From positions 20,584,001-20,648,000 of the forward strand of contig JAUJPP010000012.1 of assembly GCA_030562195.1 (NCBI GenBank): a DNA stretch of 64,000 nucleotides. Direction: 5' to 3'. Source of the stretch: Nipponacmea schrenckii (Eukaryota; Mollusca; Gastropoda; Lottiidae). The notes beneath the pieces are model-generated. The model ran no database searches. It had not been told where the DNA came from and saw nothing but the letters and a program-made list of their open reading frames with translations. Position 1 is the stretch's first letter; every line of letters starts with the position of its first letter. A program made the translations under genes and the position numbers. This document shows positions 43,465 through 55,100 of this stretch, piece after piece.

Positions 43465-43714
43465 TGTTAAGATTAAATTGTTTTCAGCAGGATCACCAGT
43501 TTAAAGAATCACATAAATATGGAAGATGTGACAAATACCCAAATTCTGTTATTATCATTCTTTTAGGCTGTAATTTGTCTGCAAGATATATCTATAAAAG
43601 GTAATCAATGGCAGAGGAAGACAAGTTTCTTGGGACATCAATAATCAACGAATAATCCAATTCTCCAGCACGTTTCTCTCATTTACGCCTCCTCATGGTT
43701 ATAACTGTGTATGG
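43465..43714. other. intergenic, nothing recognised
   Basis: No supported feature. Confidence 0.3.
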
Positions 43715-43815
43715 AAATAACTATAGTAGAACCTGCATTCAGAGACCACTCAATGGAATATTCAAAAACGGTCGCTGAGTGAAGGTGGCCTCTTAAGAGA
43801 GGAACTGCAAGACCA
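43715..43815 (+). mobile_element. pogo-like remnant (TAGTAGAACCTGCATT)
   Basis: TATAGTAGAACCTGCATTCA, GAGACCACTC, GGTCGCTGAGTGAAGGTGGC, CTCTTAAGAGAGG. The AGTAGAACCT start and the GACCAC/GGTGGC interior resemble Tigger-class MITE remnants. Low certainty. Confidence 0.35.
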
Positions 43816-44319
43816 TTCCGTTTTGACATTTTTGAAATCATAGGATCTTACTTTTACTCATACATGTATAGTTTCTACTGCTTTTGCATGCTATCTCCTA
43901 TCTACCGACGGGCTACTCTATTTTGTCGTATTTTATTTTCTATTAGATACCAAAGTTCTCACAGTTATTATCGCTTTCAAAGTCAAAATTCTCTACCTTA
44001 AATCAATAAGTTAAGATAACAGCCGGTATACCCTACTTTCGCTTTCTGATCAAATTTACGGTAGTCTAAATTTTACCAAAAACGAAATATTGAAGCCTTT
44101 ACAGTACTTTATAATAATCGTCAATACGATGATATCTTTCAATATTAATCAGCAACAAGCTATAAAATTAAACTATAGGCATATACGCGTCTGATAGAAT
44201 CTATTGATCAGATAATTGGGCATCTAATATCATTTTAATCTTAATTAATGTTTTCTCCTCCATTGACGATAAGTGACTTATCAATTAACGTTATTGATAT
44301 TTCGACAACACATAAGTTT
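43816..44319. other. intergenic, nothing recognised
   Basis: No supported feature. Confidence 0.3.
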
Positions 44320-44400
44320 CAGGGTTCGTGGTATGACGTATACATCAGCGACATAAACGTCTAATGGAGACCAATCGTTCGGAGAATACATGACAATTGG
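44320..44400. repeat. direct repeat flanking MITE-5, left copy
   Basis: GGGTTCGTGGTATGACGTAT, CATCAGCGACATAAACGTCT, ACCAATCGTTCGG pairs with 44930-45022 on the other side of the nested MITE. Confidence 0.6.
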
Positions 44401-44403
44401 ACT

Positions 44404-44930
44404 GGGGCCTTATTCTCCAAAACTTAAATAAAACCCAGATTTTAAAGGGATACTGCGTCTTAGCATGAACATAAAATTTTAGTTCTCTAGAATGGTCAAT
44501 ATTCATCAGTGAACTTACCTGGTGTCATAAAGTATCACAATCCCTTAAAAACTGGAAAAGTCACAAAACTAAGTCATTTTTTAATTTTTTAATTTTTTAA
44601 AAACACTTAATCAATTTAGTGTAAGCCATTTTCGAAAATTAAATGCATCTTTATTGATAATTACTTACTTTTTTTATATATATATTTATATATCTTATTT
44701 TTTTTTATGTTATTTATGGCAGCAGGTATATTTACTGGTGAATAGAGCTCTTATTGTTTAAGTTTAAATTTTCAAATTCTATGTTCGTTTTGAGACGCAG
44801 TAATACATACAGAAATTTAATTCAATATATATATAAAAAAAAATATAAATACGTTTTTAACCAATAGAATGACAGGAACATCAATCCATCTTAAGTTAAG
44901 TTTTCCAGAAACAAGTTCCAGGTTTATGGT
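44404..44930. mobile_element. MITE-5 copy split by a MITE-1
   Basis: Left GGGGCCTTATTCTCCAAAAC, TTAAATAAAACCC; right ACCAATAGAATGACAGGAAC, TTAAGTTAAGTTTTCCAGAA, ACAAGTTCC. The halves are inverted and together resemble 43309-43464. The middle is occupied by the MITE-1 at 44446-44803. Confidence 0.65.
44446..44803. mobile_element. MITE-1 nested in MITE-5
   Basis: TTAA (44442-44445), AGGGATACTGCGTCTTAGCA, TGAACATAAAATTTTAG. Right arm TTTACTGGTGAATAGAGCTC, AAATTCTATGTTCGTTTTGA, GACGCAGTA. The right TTAA is lost. Confidence 0.8.
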
Positions 44931-45022
44931 CTGGTACGTACATGACTACGACATAAAAGTCAAATAAAGACAAATCATTCGGGACTAGATTTGGAGATTA
45001 TGTGACAAGTTAACGGGCTTGT
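44930..45022. repeat. direct repeat flanking MITE-5, right copy
   Basis: TGGTCTGGTACGTACATGAC, TACGACATAAAAGTCAAATA, ACAAATCATTCGGG: a diverged copy of 44320-44400. Confidence 0.6.
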
Positions 45023-46125
45023 GTGGTGATTTTTCTTGTTAATTGAATCATGGAATTCAAGTAAATAGAATTAAGTGTCCACCCCTGCCTCTTCAAAGAT
45101 TCCGAAACCAAGACGTGTTATCATAGTTATATAGCCATACAAATGTCCCCAAACGCAAATTAAGTAAATACCATGTGAATCCCTTCAATCTGCTTCTATA
45201 GGAATATATCTCTTACAACACCCAATGACATCTCCATTAAGCTAACATAATAACTTCGCTTTGCTCATGGTTGCTTGGGGTTTGGAGTTAAAGTCAACTA
45301 AATATGACAACTACAGCGTAGGGTTTCCAAGGATTAATTAAAAAGACAAGTGGCAGTACAAGATTTATTTAAAAAAAATACAAAATAAAGGTTTGAATAT
45401 ATGAAAGCTGGAAGGGGAATTGGGCGTAGGGCTAGGGGGTTGGCGATGGGAGGGGCCGAGGGTGGTGTAGAGATATTACATTATTATATTTTTTAGTTAA
45501 AAATGTGAAAAACACTTTTCTTCCGCAAGATTAGGTTAAAAGACGGTAAAAATATTATAGTACGTTATTCAAACGTGTTTATAAGCTCGTATCCCCGAAA
45601 ATGAATTCATTGAAATAACAATCAAAACAATTTCCTTATCTCATCTAAGACCATACTTTATATACATCATATATTACTTGTCCCTTCTAGACAATTAGGT
45701 CTACGTCTTAGTTAACTACGGCCTGTTATGTTCACCGCCTTGTCAATCGACCCGATCAAATCAGCAGCATTCAATCCACATACGATGGTTCTCTATCATT
45801 AATCGACAACTTTATGATGTCTCTATGTCTTTCGCCTGGATCGTTTAACAAGCAAGTATAATTACTATCGTGTGATGTTCTGGCACGGATCAATGTTTAC
45901 AGGTTTGACCAAGAATAAACTGGTCGAGAGGGTTCTTTATTAAGCTAAGTTGTTATCCTTGTTATATGTAATCATTTCTTAACTTGTTCTTCATTAAAAT
46001 AACTGATATATCGCAGACGTATTTATTAAGTACCATACCATACCATACAATTTGTCCAGATTCTACGACTACCAATAAATTGTTACGTCTGTGATATTAT
46101 CAAGCAGAAGTTAAATTATCATCGA
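45023..46125. other. intergenic; G-rich patch and SAP-like fragment
   Basis: A G-rich stretch lies at about 45410-45465. GGTTTGACCAAGAATAAACT, GGTCGAGAGGGTTCTTTA at 45902-45940 is the second SAP-like fragment (see 42426). No intact gene. Confidence 0.35.
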
Positions 46126-46129
46126 CCAA

Positions 46130-46745
46130 CCGACCAATATATAAAGATCAAGTAAACGATTTGGTCGGCAGCGCGACTGGTTTTAGTCACAAAACCAATT
46201 GATCAAAACCCTATTAACAATAATTACACACTAGTATACGAAATCAGATTCGCCTGGAAGCAAAGATCAACTTGTCATCTACCCACCGAACAATTCACAA
46301 AGCAAACGATTTGCTGCAGACGTCAGCGACAAGACGGTTTTAGTAAACTACCAAACCATCCAATTGATTTCCATCCCAATAACTACTCTTATTTTGGGAT
46401 ATCAGCTTCTAAAAGATAATTTTGTCAACGACCAAACCAACCAATTCTCAAAACAATTAAACGATTTGTCGCAGAGGTCAGCGACGAAACGGATTTAGTA
46501 ACTACAAAACAAAACCACACAATACCAACACCACTCCTATTTTGGAATATCAGCTTTAGAAGATACTTTGTCATCTACCAAACAACAAGTAAACGATTTA
46601 TCGCTGAGGTCAACCAGGGACGAGACGGGTTTTAGTAACTACGAAACCATCAAAACAAAACCACCCAATTGATCCCATACCCAAAATCAACAACAAGTAA
46701 ACGATTTGTCGCTGAGGTCGATGGCGAGACGATTTTATTGAAAAG
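46130..46745. repeat. degenerate tandem repeat, about 110 to 150-bp unit
   Basis: Five copies of AACGATTTGTCGCAGAGGTC, AGCGACGAGACGGTTTTAG, TAACTACRAAACCAWCC, with GGATATCAGCTTYTAAAAGA and TTTGTCATCTACC. The GATATCAGCTT..TTGTCAACGACC part is the reversed core of the 48-kb family. Confidence 0.8.
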
Positions 46746-47026
46746 ATTAGTTTGACAGGTTAAATTCAAATAATAGATCTGACTCAATTTACAGCCAGAC
46801 AACTTATTCGTTGTATCATCATAAATCAAATGTATCACTGACAAATATACGTATCGTTTTAATTTGTCTAGAAATATGATGAATGGTCATCATACCAAAC
46901 TAAGTATGCTTCTTACTTAGCCATTTTGAATATCTTCCTGACTTCGATCATCTTTAGAGGTTTAGAAATTGTTTTACAGGCTTTATTTAAGTGCTTTAGC
47001 CAAAATTCAACTTTAATATATCGAAA
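46746..47026. other. intergenic, nothing recognised
   Basis: No supported feature. Confidence 0.3.
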
Positions 47027-47358
47027 ATGAAATGAAATGAATGGAGTTTTACGTCCTACTCTTCTGCACCTTATGGGCTAATGAAGACGGGCAACGCCAT
47101 GCAGTGTGCAATGAGGGAAATTTGCCAGGACAGCGGCATTAGCCTACTCTTTTTGCGATTTCCAACAGTCGATGTATCTTTAACGTACTCAGCCTGTAGC
47201 ACAAGGGGCCTCGGTTTATTGTCCCATCCGAACGACTAGACGCTTTTTCCATGTCAGTCCATCCGACCTGCATCACTGACAAGGGGAAACCGGGCTGAAA
47301 AATCCGAAAGTTCATCTCGACCTTTGTCGGGATTGAACCCTGGACCTTCAGGTTAGCT
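47027..47358 (-). mobile_element. tRNA-derived SINE, longest copy in the window
   Basis: Tail AAATGAAATGAAATGAATGG, then GAGTTTTACGTCCTACTCTT, CTGCACCTTATGGGCTAATG, AAGACGGGCAACGCCATGCA, GCCAGGACAGCGGCATTAGC, TTTAACGTACTCAGCCTGTA, GGCCTCGGTTTATTGTCCCA, AAGGGGAAACCGGGCTGAAA. It ends at the B box, AGGGTTCAATCCCGAC on minus. About 330 bp; the A-box end is missing. The frame at 47139-47420 is SINE sequence. Confidence 0.92.
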
Positions 47359-47481
47359 TTAATATATCGAGGTGGTGATTCAAAATAGCTGTGAACTACC
47401 TTAGCCTTTAGGAGAATCAAGCTCTTCCCTTCCCAAAATCCTTACTGAAAACACGCTTCCAACAAAAAAAAAAAAAAATTA

Positions 47482-47715
47482 GGTTGTGTATCAAGGTAAT
47501 TGTTGCATAGATATACACCATTCCAATCTTAAATCAGACGTCCGTGATTCCTGCAATTCCACTAAAACTAATTGTTTGTTAACGACACTAATCGCGAAAA
47601 AAGCATATTTTGCGATAAGTGACGTCACCAAACACTTAACTTTGGGGAATTGCAGGAACCGTAGACGTCTGTTTCAAAATGATGCTAACAGTGTCCCCGA
47701 TAAACATACACAATT
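47482..47715. mobile_element. MITE-2, ends lost
   Basis: GTGTATCAAGGTAAT, ATCAGACGTCCGTGATTCCT, GCAATTCCACTAAAACTAAT, then the inverted half GTGACGTCACCAAACACTTA, GAATTGCAGGAACCGTAGAC, AGTGTCCCCGATAAACATAC. It contains TGACGTCA at the inner stem. Confidence 0.75.
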
Positions 47716-48058
47716 AAGTTAACATCTCAACAATTCCGTTAATAAGACGAACGAAGATCCTTCCTACACCATAGCTTCGAATGAAACTGTAATGAAAAGC
47801 GCTGACATGAGAAGGAATTGTAAACGACAACCATCACGTAATTAAAGCGGAATGGAGAATTCTGGAGTAACTAGAATTCTCTGTGTACTGTAACGATATA
47901 ATCAACTAGGATTAATGCATGCAAAAAAAAACACAACCTTCGGCTCCCACTCTGAAAGTGGGCTAAATGTAAGAAACAATATGGAGAAGATGTATGTAAG
48001 ATTCGTGCCGAGATGTACTTTACAGTTATATCATTTCATCTAGGAGCCTGAATATAGT
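47716..48058. other. intergenic, nothing recognised
   Basis: No supported feature. Confidence 0.3.
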
Positions 48059-48059
48059 A

Positions 48060-48625
48060 GAGTGTAGGTGCTAACCTGGTTAGTAGATGACAAGATAACC
48101 TTCGCTTCCAGTAAATGCTGATATCGCAAACTAGGAACGTTAGCTTCCAGCGGATGCTGATATTACAGACTAGGTAGTTGTTTTTGTTACATAAAAGCTA
48201 ATGTTAGCTTCTAGAGGATGCTGATTTCGCAGATGCGGTAGTTGTTTTTGTTAGATGCAAAGCTAATGTTGGCTGCTAGCGGATACTGATTTCGCAGATG
48301 CAGTGGTTGTTTTTGTTAGATGAAAAGCTAATGTTAGCTTCTAGCAGATGCTGAAATTAGAGATAAGGCAGTTGTTGGTAGATAACGAGTTAACATTTGC
48401 TTCCAGCGGGTGATGACATCACGAACTAGGTTCTTTTAAATTGTTTGTTTTTAGGTTGTTCTTGGTAAATGACATTCGTTTCCAGTGGATGCTGATATCG
48501 CAAACTAAGTAGTTGTTTTTGTTGGATGATAAAAGTTTGATTTTTCAGAGGATGCTGATTTCGCACAAAAGATAGTTGTTTCTGTTAGATGACAAGTAAC
48601 CATTGGATGCTGATATCGCAGACTA
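48060..48625. repeat. minisatellite, about 50 to 65-bp unit (GATGCTGATATCGC family)
   Basis: About nine diverged copies of GTTGTTTTTGTTAGATGACA, AGYTAAYRTTCGCTTCCAGC, GGATGCTGATATCGCAGACT. Related arrays lie in opposite orientation at 57085-57770 and, more diverged, 46130-46745; a lone unit is at 4765. Confidence 0.85.
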
Positions 48626-49134
48626 GGTAGTTTGAATAACTTTAGAACAAGCCCTCAAATCAGATTATAAGCATAGAAAATGCGCTCATTGTGATCAACT
48701 CTATCAAACTGTGAATTAGGCCTATAAGTGATTAGTTTCATTTGAAGGCGTTGACCCATTCGTACGTTTATTCGAGATGGTTGATGTGATTCATGTTTTC
48801 AAGAGCTTTTATTACAGATTCAATGAACAGCCCCAATCGAATCCTTGTTAAAAGGCCATTACCGGTTTAAATGTTATGTTCGAGTCACCTCCTACGGCTA
48901 TTCATTTCAGTTTAATCAATTTCATTGGTGTAGGCCCATTTAGGTTCATATTACAGTTCCTCTTCCACAAAGTACAATTTAAATTCGATCAGATTTGTTT
49001 CCATGAAAACCCACATGTCATTTTTCCAGCAAAACAGAACGCTATATTCCAGTCTAACTGTTTACAGTTTGAAATCAAGATCTTGCTTTTTACAAGTTTA
49101 CATCATACTTCCAGCGGTTTAAATTTTAAATCTT
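48626..49134. other. intergenic; unassigned 86-codon frame
   Basis: The plus frame 48876-49136 has no family signature and runs into the 75-bp array. ACGCTATATTCCAGTCTAAC near 49040 looks like a decayed unit of that array. Confidence 0.35.
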
Positions 49135-49850
49135 AGGAAACGCTATATTTCCACCCAACCATTTATATTTTGTGTTAAATTCAACGATATAACAATATGG
49201 AAGCAATGCAAGCAACGCTATATTTCCACCCAACCATTTATATTTTGTGTTAATTTCAACGATATAACAATACATTTCCAATACAAGCAACGCTATATTT
49301 CCACTCAACCATTTATATTTTGTGTTAAATTCAACGATATAACAATATGGAAGCATTGCAAGCAACGCTATATTTCCACCCAACCATTTATATTTTGTGT
49401 TAAATTCAACGATATAACAATATGGAAGCAATGCAAGCAACGCTATATTTCCACCCAACCATTTATATTTTGTGTTAAATTCAACGATATAACAATAAAT
49501 TTCCAATACAAGCAACGCTATATTTCCACTCAACCATTTATATTTTGTGTTAAATTCAACGATATAACAATACATTTCCAATACAAGCAACGCTTTATTT
49601 CCACTCAACCATTTATAGTTTGTGTTAATTTCAACGATATAAGAATACGGAAGCAATGCAAGCTACGCTTTATTTCCACTGAAACATTTATATACGATCT
49701 ACCAATACATTTCCATTGCAAGCAACGCTATATTTCCACCCAACCATTTATATTTTGTGTTAAATTAAACGATCTAACAATACATTTCCAATGCAAGCAA
49801 CGCTAGATTTCCACTCAACCATTTATATTTCAACGATCTAAAATATACAT
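49135..49850. repeat. minisatellite, 75-bp unit, about 9 copies
   Basis: Unit AACGCTATATTTCCACCCAA, CCATTTATATTTTGTGTTAA, ATTCAACGATATAACAATAT, GGAAGCAATGCAAGC, alternating with a type ending ACATTTCCAATACAAGC. Since 75 is divisible by three, the minus strand stays open for 176 codons with a 25-residue repeat (YCYIVEFNTKYKWLGGNIAL). No ATG context, signal peptide or exon structure supports it as a gene. Confidence 0.93.
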
Positions 49851-51440
49851 TTTCAATTTGTCGTGTTGTGATTTGGCAGCAGGCTTTAAGTTACTGTTGG
49901 CGTAAAACTCCGTGCTTTGTTTTGCTGCAGGTTTAAAGTAAAACGTCATACAGGCCTACATGTGCATCTGTTTCAGTACATTTTTCATCACATTAGAAGC
50001 GAACTCAAGACAATTTTTTAAATATATCTTTTGTCTGTGAATATGAAAAATGGCCTGTTGACGAAAGGCTTGATTTATGATCTAAGAGTTCAAAAACATT
50101 ATTTTGTAAAATATGGACACAAATTTGTTACAAACACATAATACTAGGCTTTCGTTAGTACCAGTCATCATGTATTTTGTATATCAAAAATCAATGGTGG
50201 GTGCAGGTTGATCGGAGAATGTATTGTCTTCAAGGCATTTATACTTTTTCAAATGAAACATTCACAAGCCGCTACTTATGGATTGCCAATACGTGATTTG
50301 AACCGGATTGTTAGTACTTGTGTGTGTGGTTTTTTTTCCATATATTTTATGTATTGTTCCATATCCACGTTTTTTTCGAGGAGAATTCTCTTGTTTCGTT
50401 TTCTTTCTTATGAATGGTTATTAATTCTTCTTGGCCTTTTGTTTTTTAGCAAGAAAACTCTGTCTACACGCAATGTTAGCTTTTGATAACGAGCCATTTG
50501 TTTTCTAGCCTGTTTCTCACGAAACAACATAACTACTGATCTCGATTGGACTATGTAATCTCTTCTTCCATATCGAATAAATAAGCAATGTTACATTTCC
50601 TTTACGAGGTTCCATTAAACTTTCTATGAAGATTTCATCTGAGCTAGACTTGAAGAATGGATTCCTGCAAATGAATTTAATTAGATTTGATCTTTGGCAT
50701 ACTTCAACTAAGTCAGTTACATTAAATTCAAAGTTGAAAAATATTTTCCTTATTTTTGTTTCTTTCATTGTCGTGTGCCGACTGGTGAATAAGTGTTATT
50801 AACTCCACCAAAATCTTATGTTATCATAAAAAGGGATTTGGATATTTTCTTGTGCAACAATCTCCAGTAAACAGCAAATCTTAGGCATACACTAAGCACA
50901 TATCTAAAACATGTTTGACTGGAATTTTTAATTTTCGAGGATTGCAATATCTTCACTATTAAACCTGAAATCTAAGCTAAATGACGACATTCGCCACAAC
51001 AATAAAAAGATCTTTGAAAAGATTTCAACGTAAATGATATTAAAATAAACCTGATCGTGATGAAACGTGTCGGTGGCTTTGTATACTTCCTCTCTAAATA
51101 GTCATTATCAATTGTATTTGCTCCACTGCTAGAATCAACATTCCTTCGTCATTAAAAATAAATGTCAATTTCATTTTTTAAGGTATCCTTTTAATTATTT
51201 CACAGTTATTTTTAACACCGGATATTGAATTCAATGAACCTCATTGATAACGGTTTTCTTGTAATCTTAAATAAAGAGCCTCCATAGAAATGGAGTCTTG
51301 TGGAGACACACAAACGGCTTCGCATCCAGTCACTACAGCTACATCCACGCATTTAAAAGAACAAATCTGTGTCAGGTTCTTTTTTTCATGAAGTATTCGT
51401 GAGACTTAAGAATGGAATGGATGGAAACTCACACCTTAGG
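49851..51440. other. intergenic, nothing recognised
   Basis: About 1.6 kb without repeats of the window's families. Frames at 50208-50486 (plus) and 50517-50768 (minus) show no domain I recognise; the former is hydrophobic but T-rich by composition. Confidence 0.4.
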
Positions 51441-51444
51441 CAAG

Positions 51445-51487
51445 ACGCCGGCCTGTACAAAGATATGAAAAACATTTGTACAGGCGT
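51445..51487. other. isolated strong hairpin
   Basis: GCCTGTACAAA (51451-51461) pairs perfectly with TTTGTACAGGC (51475-51485) across a 13-base loop. Allowing a 4-base bulge, the stem can also extend with GACGCC/GGCGTC. No matching repeat family is seen elsewhere in the window. Confidence 0.5.
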
Positions 51488-52175
51488 CACTGCAGACTTC
51501 GCAGTAAAGTTCTAAATGTATGTGGAAGAAGACTGTGGGCAGGCAGCATCTTTTTCGATTAATCCCGATCTGTGTATTTTGATACCAAAGAAAAAGGGGT
51601 CACATGTAGCGAATTTTCTCGGCGGATCGTGTCATGTGATCAGTTAAAACATTGCAGACGGCGTTAGAACTTCACGTCAAGATGTCAACATAAGTTACGT
51701 CACGATATCAACATTTGTTGTTAGTATTTATGCGAATTTAGTCCCCGGCGAAAATCATCGGCCTAAAATATCTTAAAAGTGATAATATGAAAGAAACGCC
51801 ACGGTGTCTAAATCAGTCACCGCTTTATTTTTGTTAACTTTGAACGCAAAATCCATCTCTTTGATCTAAATACTATCAGATTTTCTTTTGATCAAAATAT
51901 TCTTTAACGCATGCATTGTCTTTCAAGAATGATTTTTCAAATCAATCATGGATGGCATCTCATTTCAGAATCAAATATTTCACAGTCATTGCTCCTTGTT
52001 CTTTTATGAAAATTCTTTCGCATGTTGATCTAAAAAGAATCGAACGCAATTAAGCAACGACAAACATGTCACATTACGTTTTGAATTGTAAGATAGAAAA
52101 ATTGCGATTTCTTCAAAGGAACTTTATAAAGAGATGTCTTTAAAAATGCAGAAACTAAATAGTGTGTAAGACAGC
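51488..52175. other. intergenic, nothing recognised
   Basis: No supported gene. Confidence 0.3.
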
Positions 52176-52179
52176 GTGT

Positions 52180-52885
52180 TGGCGAATAGGGGTGTGTTTA
52201 TGAATACGATTAAGAAGGATGACGAAGGGGGTGTGTTTTGGACACGATGACAAAGTACGACCGATGGGGGTGTGGTTTGAAGACGATAATGAAGAAAGTA
52301 TCACACAGGTGGGAGGTGGTTTGTCGCGATGATAAAGTATGACCGATTGGGAATGTGGTTTGAAAACGATGACGAAGTATGACGAAGGTGGTGAGGTTTG
52401 GACACGATGACGAAGTATGACGAAGTGGGTGTGGTTTCCACACGATGACAAATAAGGACCGATGGCTTGTGGTTTGAACCGATCATGAAGAAAGTATGGC
52501 AAAGTGGGAAGGGTGGTTTGGAAGCGATGACAAAGTATGACCGATTGTGAATGTGGTTCGAAAATGATGACGAAGTATGACGAAAGTGGTGTGGTTTGGA
52601 CACGATGACGAAGTATGACGAAGGGGGTGTGGTTTGAATCGATCATGAAGAAAGTATGGCAAAGAGGGAAGGGTTGTTTGGACGCGATGACAAAGTATGA
52701 CCGATTGGGGATGTGGTTTGAAAATGATGCTAAGTGTGACGAAGGTGGTGTGGACACGATGAAAAAGTATGATCGATGGGGTGTGGTTTGGACACGATGA
52801 CAAACTATGACTGATGGGGGTTTGTTTTGACAAGATGAATTAGAATAACGAAGGGGTGTGGTTTGGAAACGATGACAAAGTATGA
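52180..52885. repeat. 40-bp tandem array of the AAACCACACCCC family, higher-order 160 bp
   Basis: Unit GATGACAAAGTATGACCGAT, TGGGGATGTGGTTTGAAAAC, with variants (GACGAAGGNGGTGTGG). A distinct variant GATCATGAAGAAAGTATGGC occurs at 52481 and 52641, 160 bp apart (4 units). The reverse complement contains AAACCACACCCC and GTCATACTT, as in the arrays at 6379 and 9960. The 293-codon minus frame is an array by-product. Confidence 0.9.
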
Positions 52886-53560
52886 CCGACGGGGGCAACA
52901 ACCTGGCTTCTGACAAGCAATTTCTATTTCCAGTTTCTCGGCAAAATTCCAAAAGACTTTTAAGAATTTTGACCTGACATCTTTCTGAACTAAATCCCCT
53001 AATATATATTGGAAGACAACTCCCAATAAAACACATCGTCTAATTCATACCGTTTGATTGTTGCAACAGCAATCCCAAATGGCATTTAAGAAGATTAATC
53101 TGTAGTGTCAAACTATGTAGAAATATTTGACATATCACTTCTACAAAATCATTTTTTATTTCGTTTTATTCTTCTCCTAATCGACTTTTAAACAGCTGAA
53201 CTTTTTTAATAATGAGCTTTCATCTACCGCTTAGAGAAGATGAGAAACCTCATCAGGTTTATTGTAGGCTTTGACTTATATTTTTCCTGTCTCATCAACC
53301 ACTTCAACTGTTCGTCAATCCCAAAAACTGTATATCTCCTTTAGTCGACCCTTTGGTTTATCTTAACCATAAGAATTTCAATCCAACGACTTGGTAGTAA
53401 AATATTTGCTGAAGAGACAGCGGAAGTAAAATAAATGCTGAACAACCAAATTTCGCGCACCTGATTGGGCTGATGAAGATGATCGTTTGGAAATTAGTAG
53501 GCGTGAAGGAATGTATCTTATGGAACCATCGTTCTAACTTGGTATTCACACGGTGCCTTC
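52886..53560. other. intergenic, nothing recognised
   Basis: No supported gene. Confidence 0.35.
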
Positions 53561-53564
53561 CTCT

Positions 53565-54690
53565 TGTTCCGTTTTTTTCATCTCTAGGGCGTTAATACGT
53601 CTTGATGGCGAGACTTCATTTAATACTTACTACGTGATAACACTTTTTCTCAGTTTGCTTCTCACACAGCGCCTGTATTCATTTCCGTCTCTTTATCCCT
53701 AGATAATTCGTTTATGCTGAACTATTTAATTTGATAATACGTTCGCATTAGGATACATTTATAGAAACGTCGTTCGTGATGTTCACACAGTGCCTCCTTT
53801 CAGTTTTATTTGTTTATCCATAGACCATTCGTCCGTACTGCACGTATGGTGAGATTTCATTAAGTGAGAAATAAGTTTTAAGTAAAAAAACACATCTTTA
53901 GTGTTGACGCTTGTTGATGTCCACACAGTGCCTCCTTTCAGTTTGGTATGTTCATTCATAGGGCATTAATAGATAATCGTTTGACTTCGTTTGACAAGGC
54001 AGATGTAGTATAGCAATATCGTTGGTGATGTTCACCCAGGGTCCCCAATCAGTTTTGTCTGATCATTAATAGAACATATAGATAGGATAAGCGTTTGACA
54101 CGGTATATGTAGTATAGGAATATCGTTGGTGATGTTCACACAGTGTCTCCAATCAGTTTTGTCTGATCATTCATAGAACATATAGATTGGATAATCGTTT
54201 GACACGGTAAATTTAGTATAGCAAGGTTCACACAGTTTCTTCTTTCAGTTTGGTCTGTTCATTCATAGGACATATACATATATAATCGTTTGACTTCGTT
54301 TGACACGGTAGATGTAGTATACCAATATCGTTCGTGATATTCAGACAGTGTCTCCTTTCAATTGGGTCTTGTCGTTCGTAGGACATATACATAGATAATC
54401 GTTTGACCTCGTTTGACACGGTAGATGTAGTACATGTATAACAATATCGTTGGTCATGTTCAGACAGTGCCTCCTTTCAGTTAAGTCTGTTCATTCGTAG
54501 GGCATTCAAATAGATAATCGTTTGACTTCGTTTGACACGGTAGATGTAGTATAGCAATATCGTTGGTTATATTCAGACAGTGCCTCCTTTCAGTTAGGTC
54601 TGTTCATTAATAGGGCATTCAAATAGATAATCGTTTGACTTCGTTTGACACGGTAGATGTAGTATAGCAATATCGTTTGTGATGTTCGCA
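53565..54690. repeat. minisatellite, about 112-bp unit, about 10 copies
   Basis: Unit CACAGTGCCTCCTTTCAGTT, TGGTCTGTTCATTCATAGGG, CATATAGATAATCGTTTGAC, TTCGTTTGACACGGTAGATG, TAGTATAGCAATATCGTTGG, TGATGTT. Left copies are diverged, right copies uniform, suggesting growth from the right side. Confidence 0.9.
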
Positions 54691-54926
54691 TCCTTCCCGT
54701 TTGTTCAACACGTGTTGTTTTGTTGCCAATCCTGAGGAGATACAATATAGATATATTGGGAATATCAGACTTGACCATCTCACGATAATGCGTTTTCTTC
54801 ACTTGTGGTCCGGTTATCAAGCAATCCAATCTTCCTCCGAGAGGCCTTAAGGGTAAATCTAAAGTCACCCCTGAAACACCTACCAACAGATTTCTATATA
54901 TGAATATCATACTTGTTTATTACCAA
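54691..54926. other. spacer
   Basis: No supported feature. The 106-codon minus frame (54590-54910) begins here and ends in the array. Confidence 0.3.
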
Positions 54927-55100
54927 AATAGGTTTTAGATTAAACACAAAATTTAAACTTTTAAAACTAGGCCAATAAGAGTATATATTCATCAGTAGAT
55001 AAAGCTGCTGTCATATATAACATAACAGAATTCTTATATAATCTGATAGCTAAAAAAGAAAAACCTTAGTAATTAGCCATAAAAATGTAATTGATTATCG
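54927..55100. mobile_element. MITE-1 left half
   Basis: AGGTTTTAGATTAAACACAA, GCCAATAAGAGTATATATTC, ATCAGTAGATAAAGCTGCTG, TAACATAACAGAATTCTTAT, AGCCATAAAAATGTAATTGA. The right half is absent. Confidence 0.65.

Noticed and set aside
45410..45465. G-quadruplex candidate in the G-rich patch
   Set aside because: The G runs are short and irregular (mostly two to five) and lie in no promoter-like context.
47139..47420. 93-codon minus frame
   Set aside because: It lies inside the longest SINE copy; the same sequence in other SINE copies (55628, 60445) is broken.
49126..49656. 176-codon minus frame with 25-residue repeats
   Set aside because: The unit is 75 bp, divisible by three, so openness follows from one open unit. 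No start context, signal peptide or exon signals; neighbouring units outside the frame are broken.
52155..53036. 293-codon minus open frame
   Set aside because: It is the 40-bp AAACCACACCCC-family array read through; other frames of the same strand give the same peptide words shifted.
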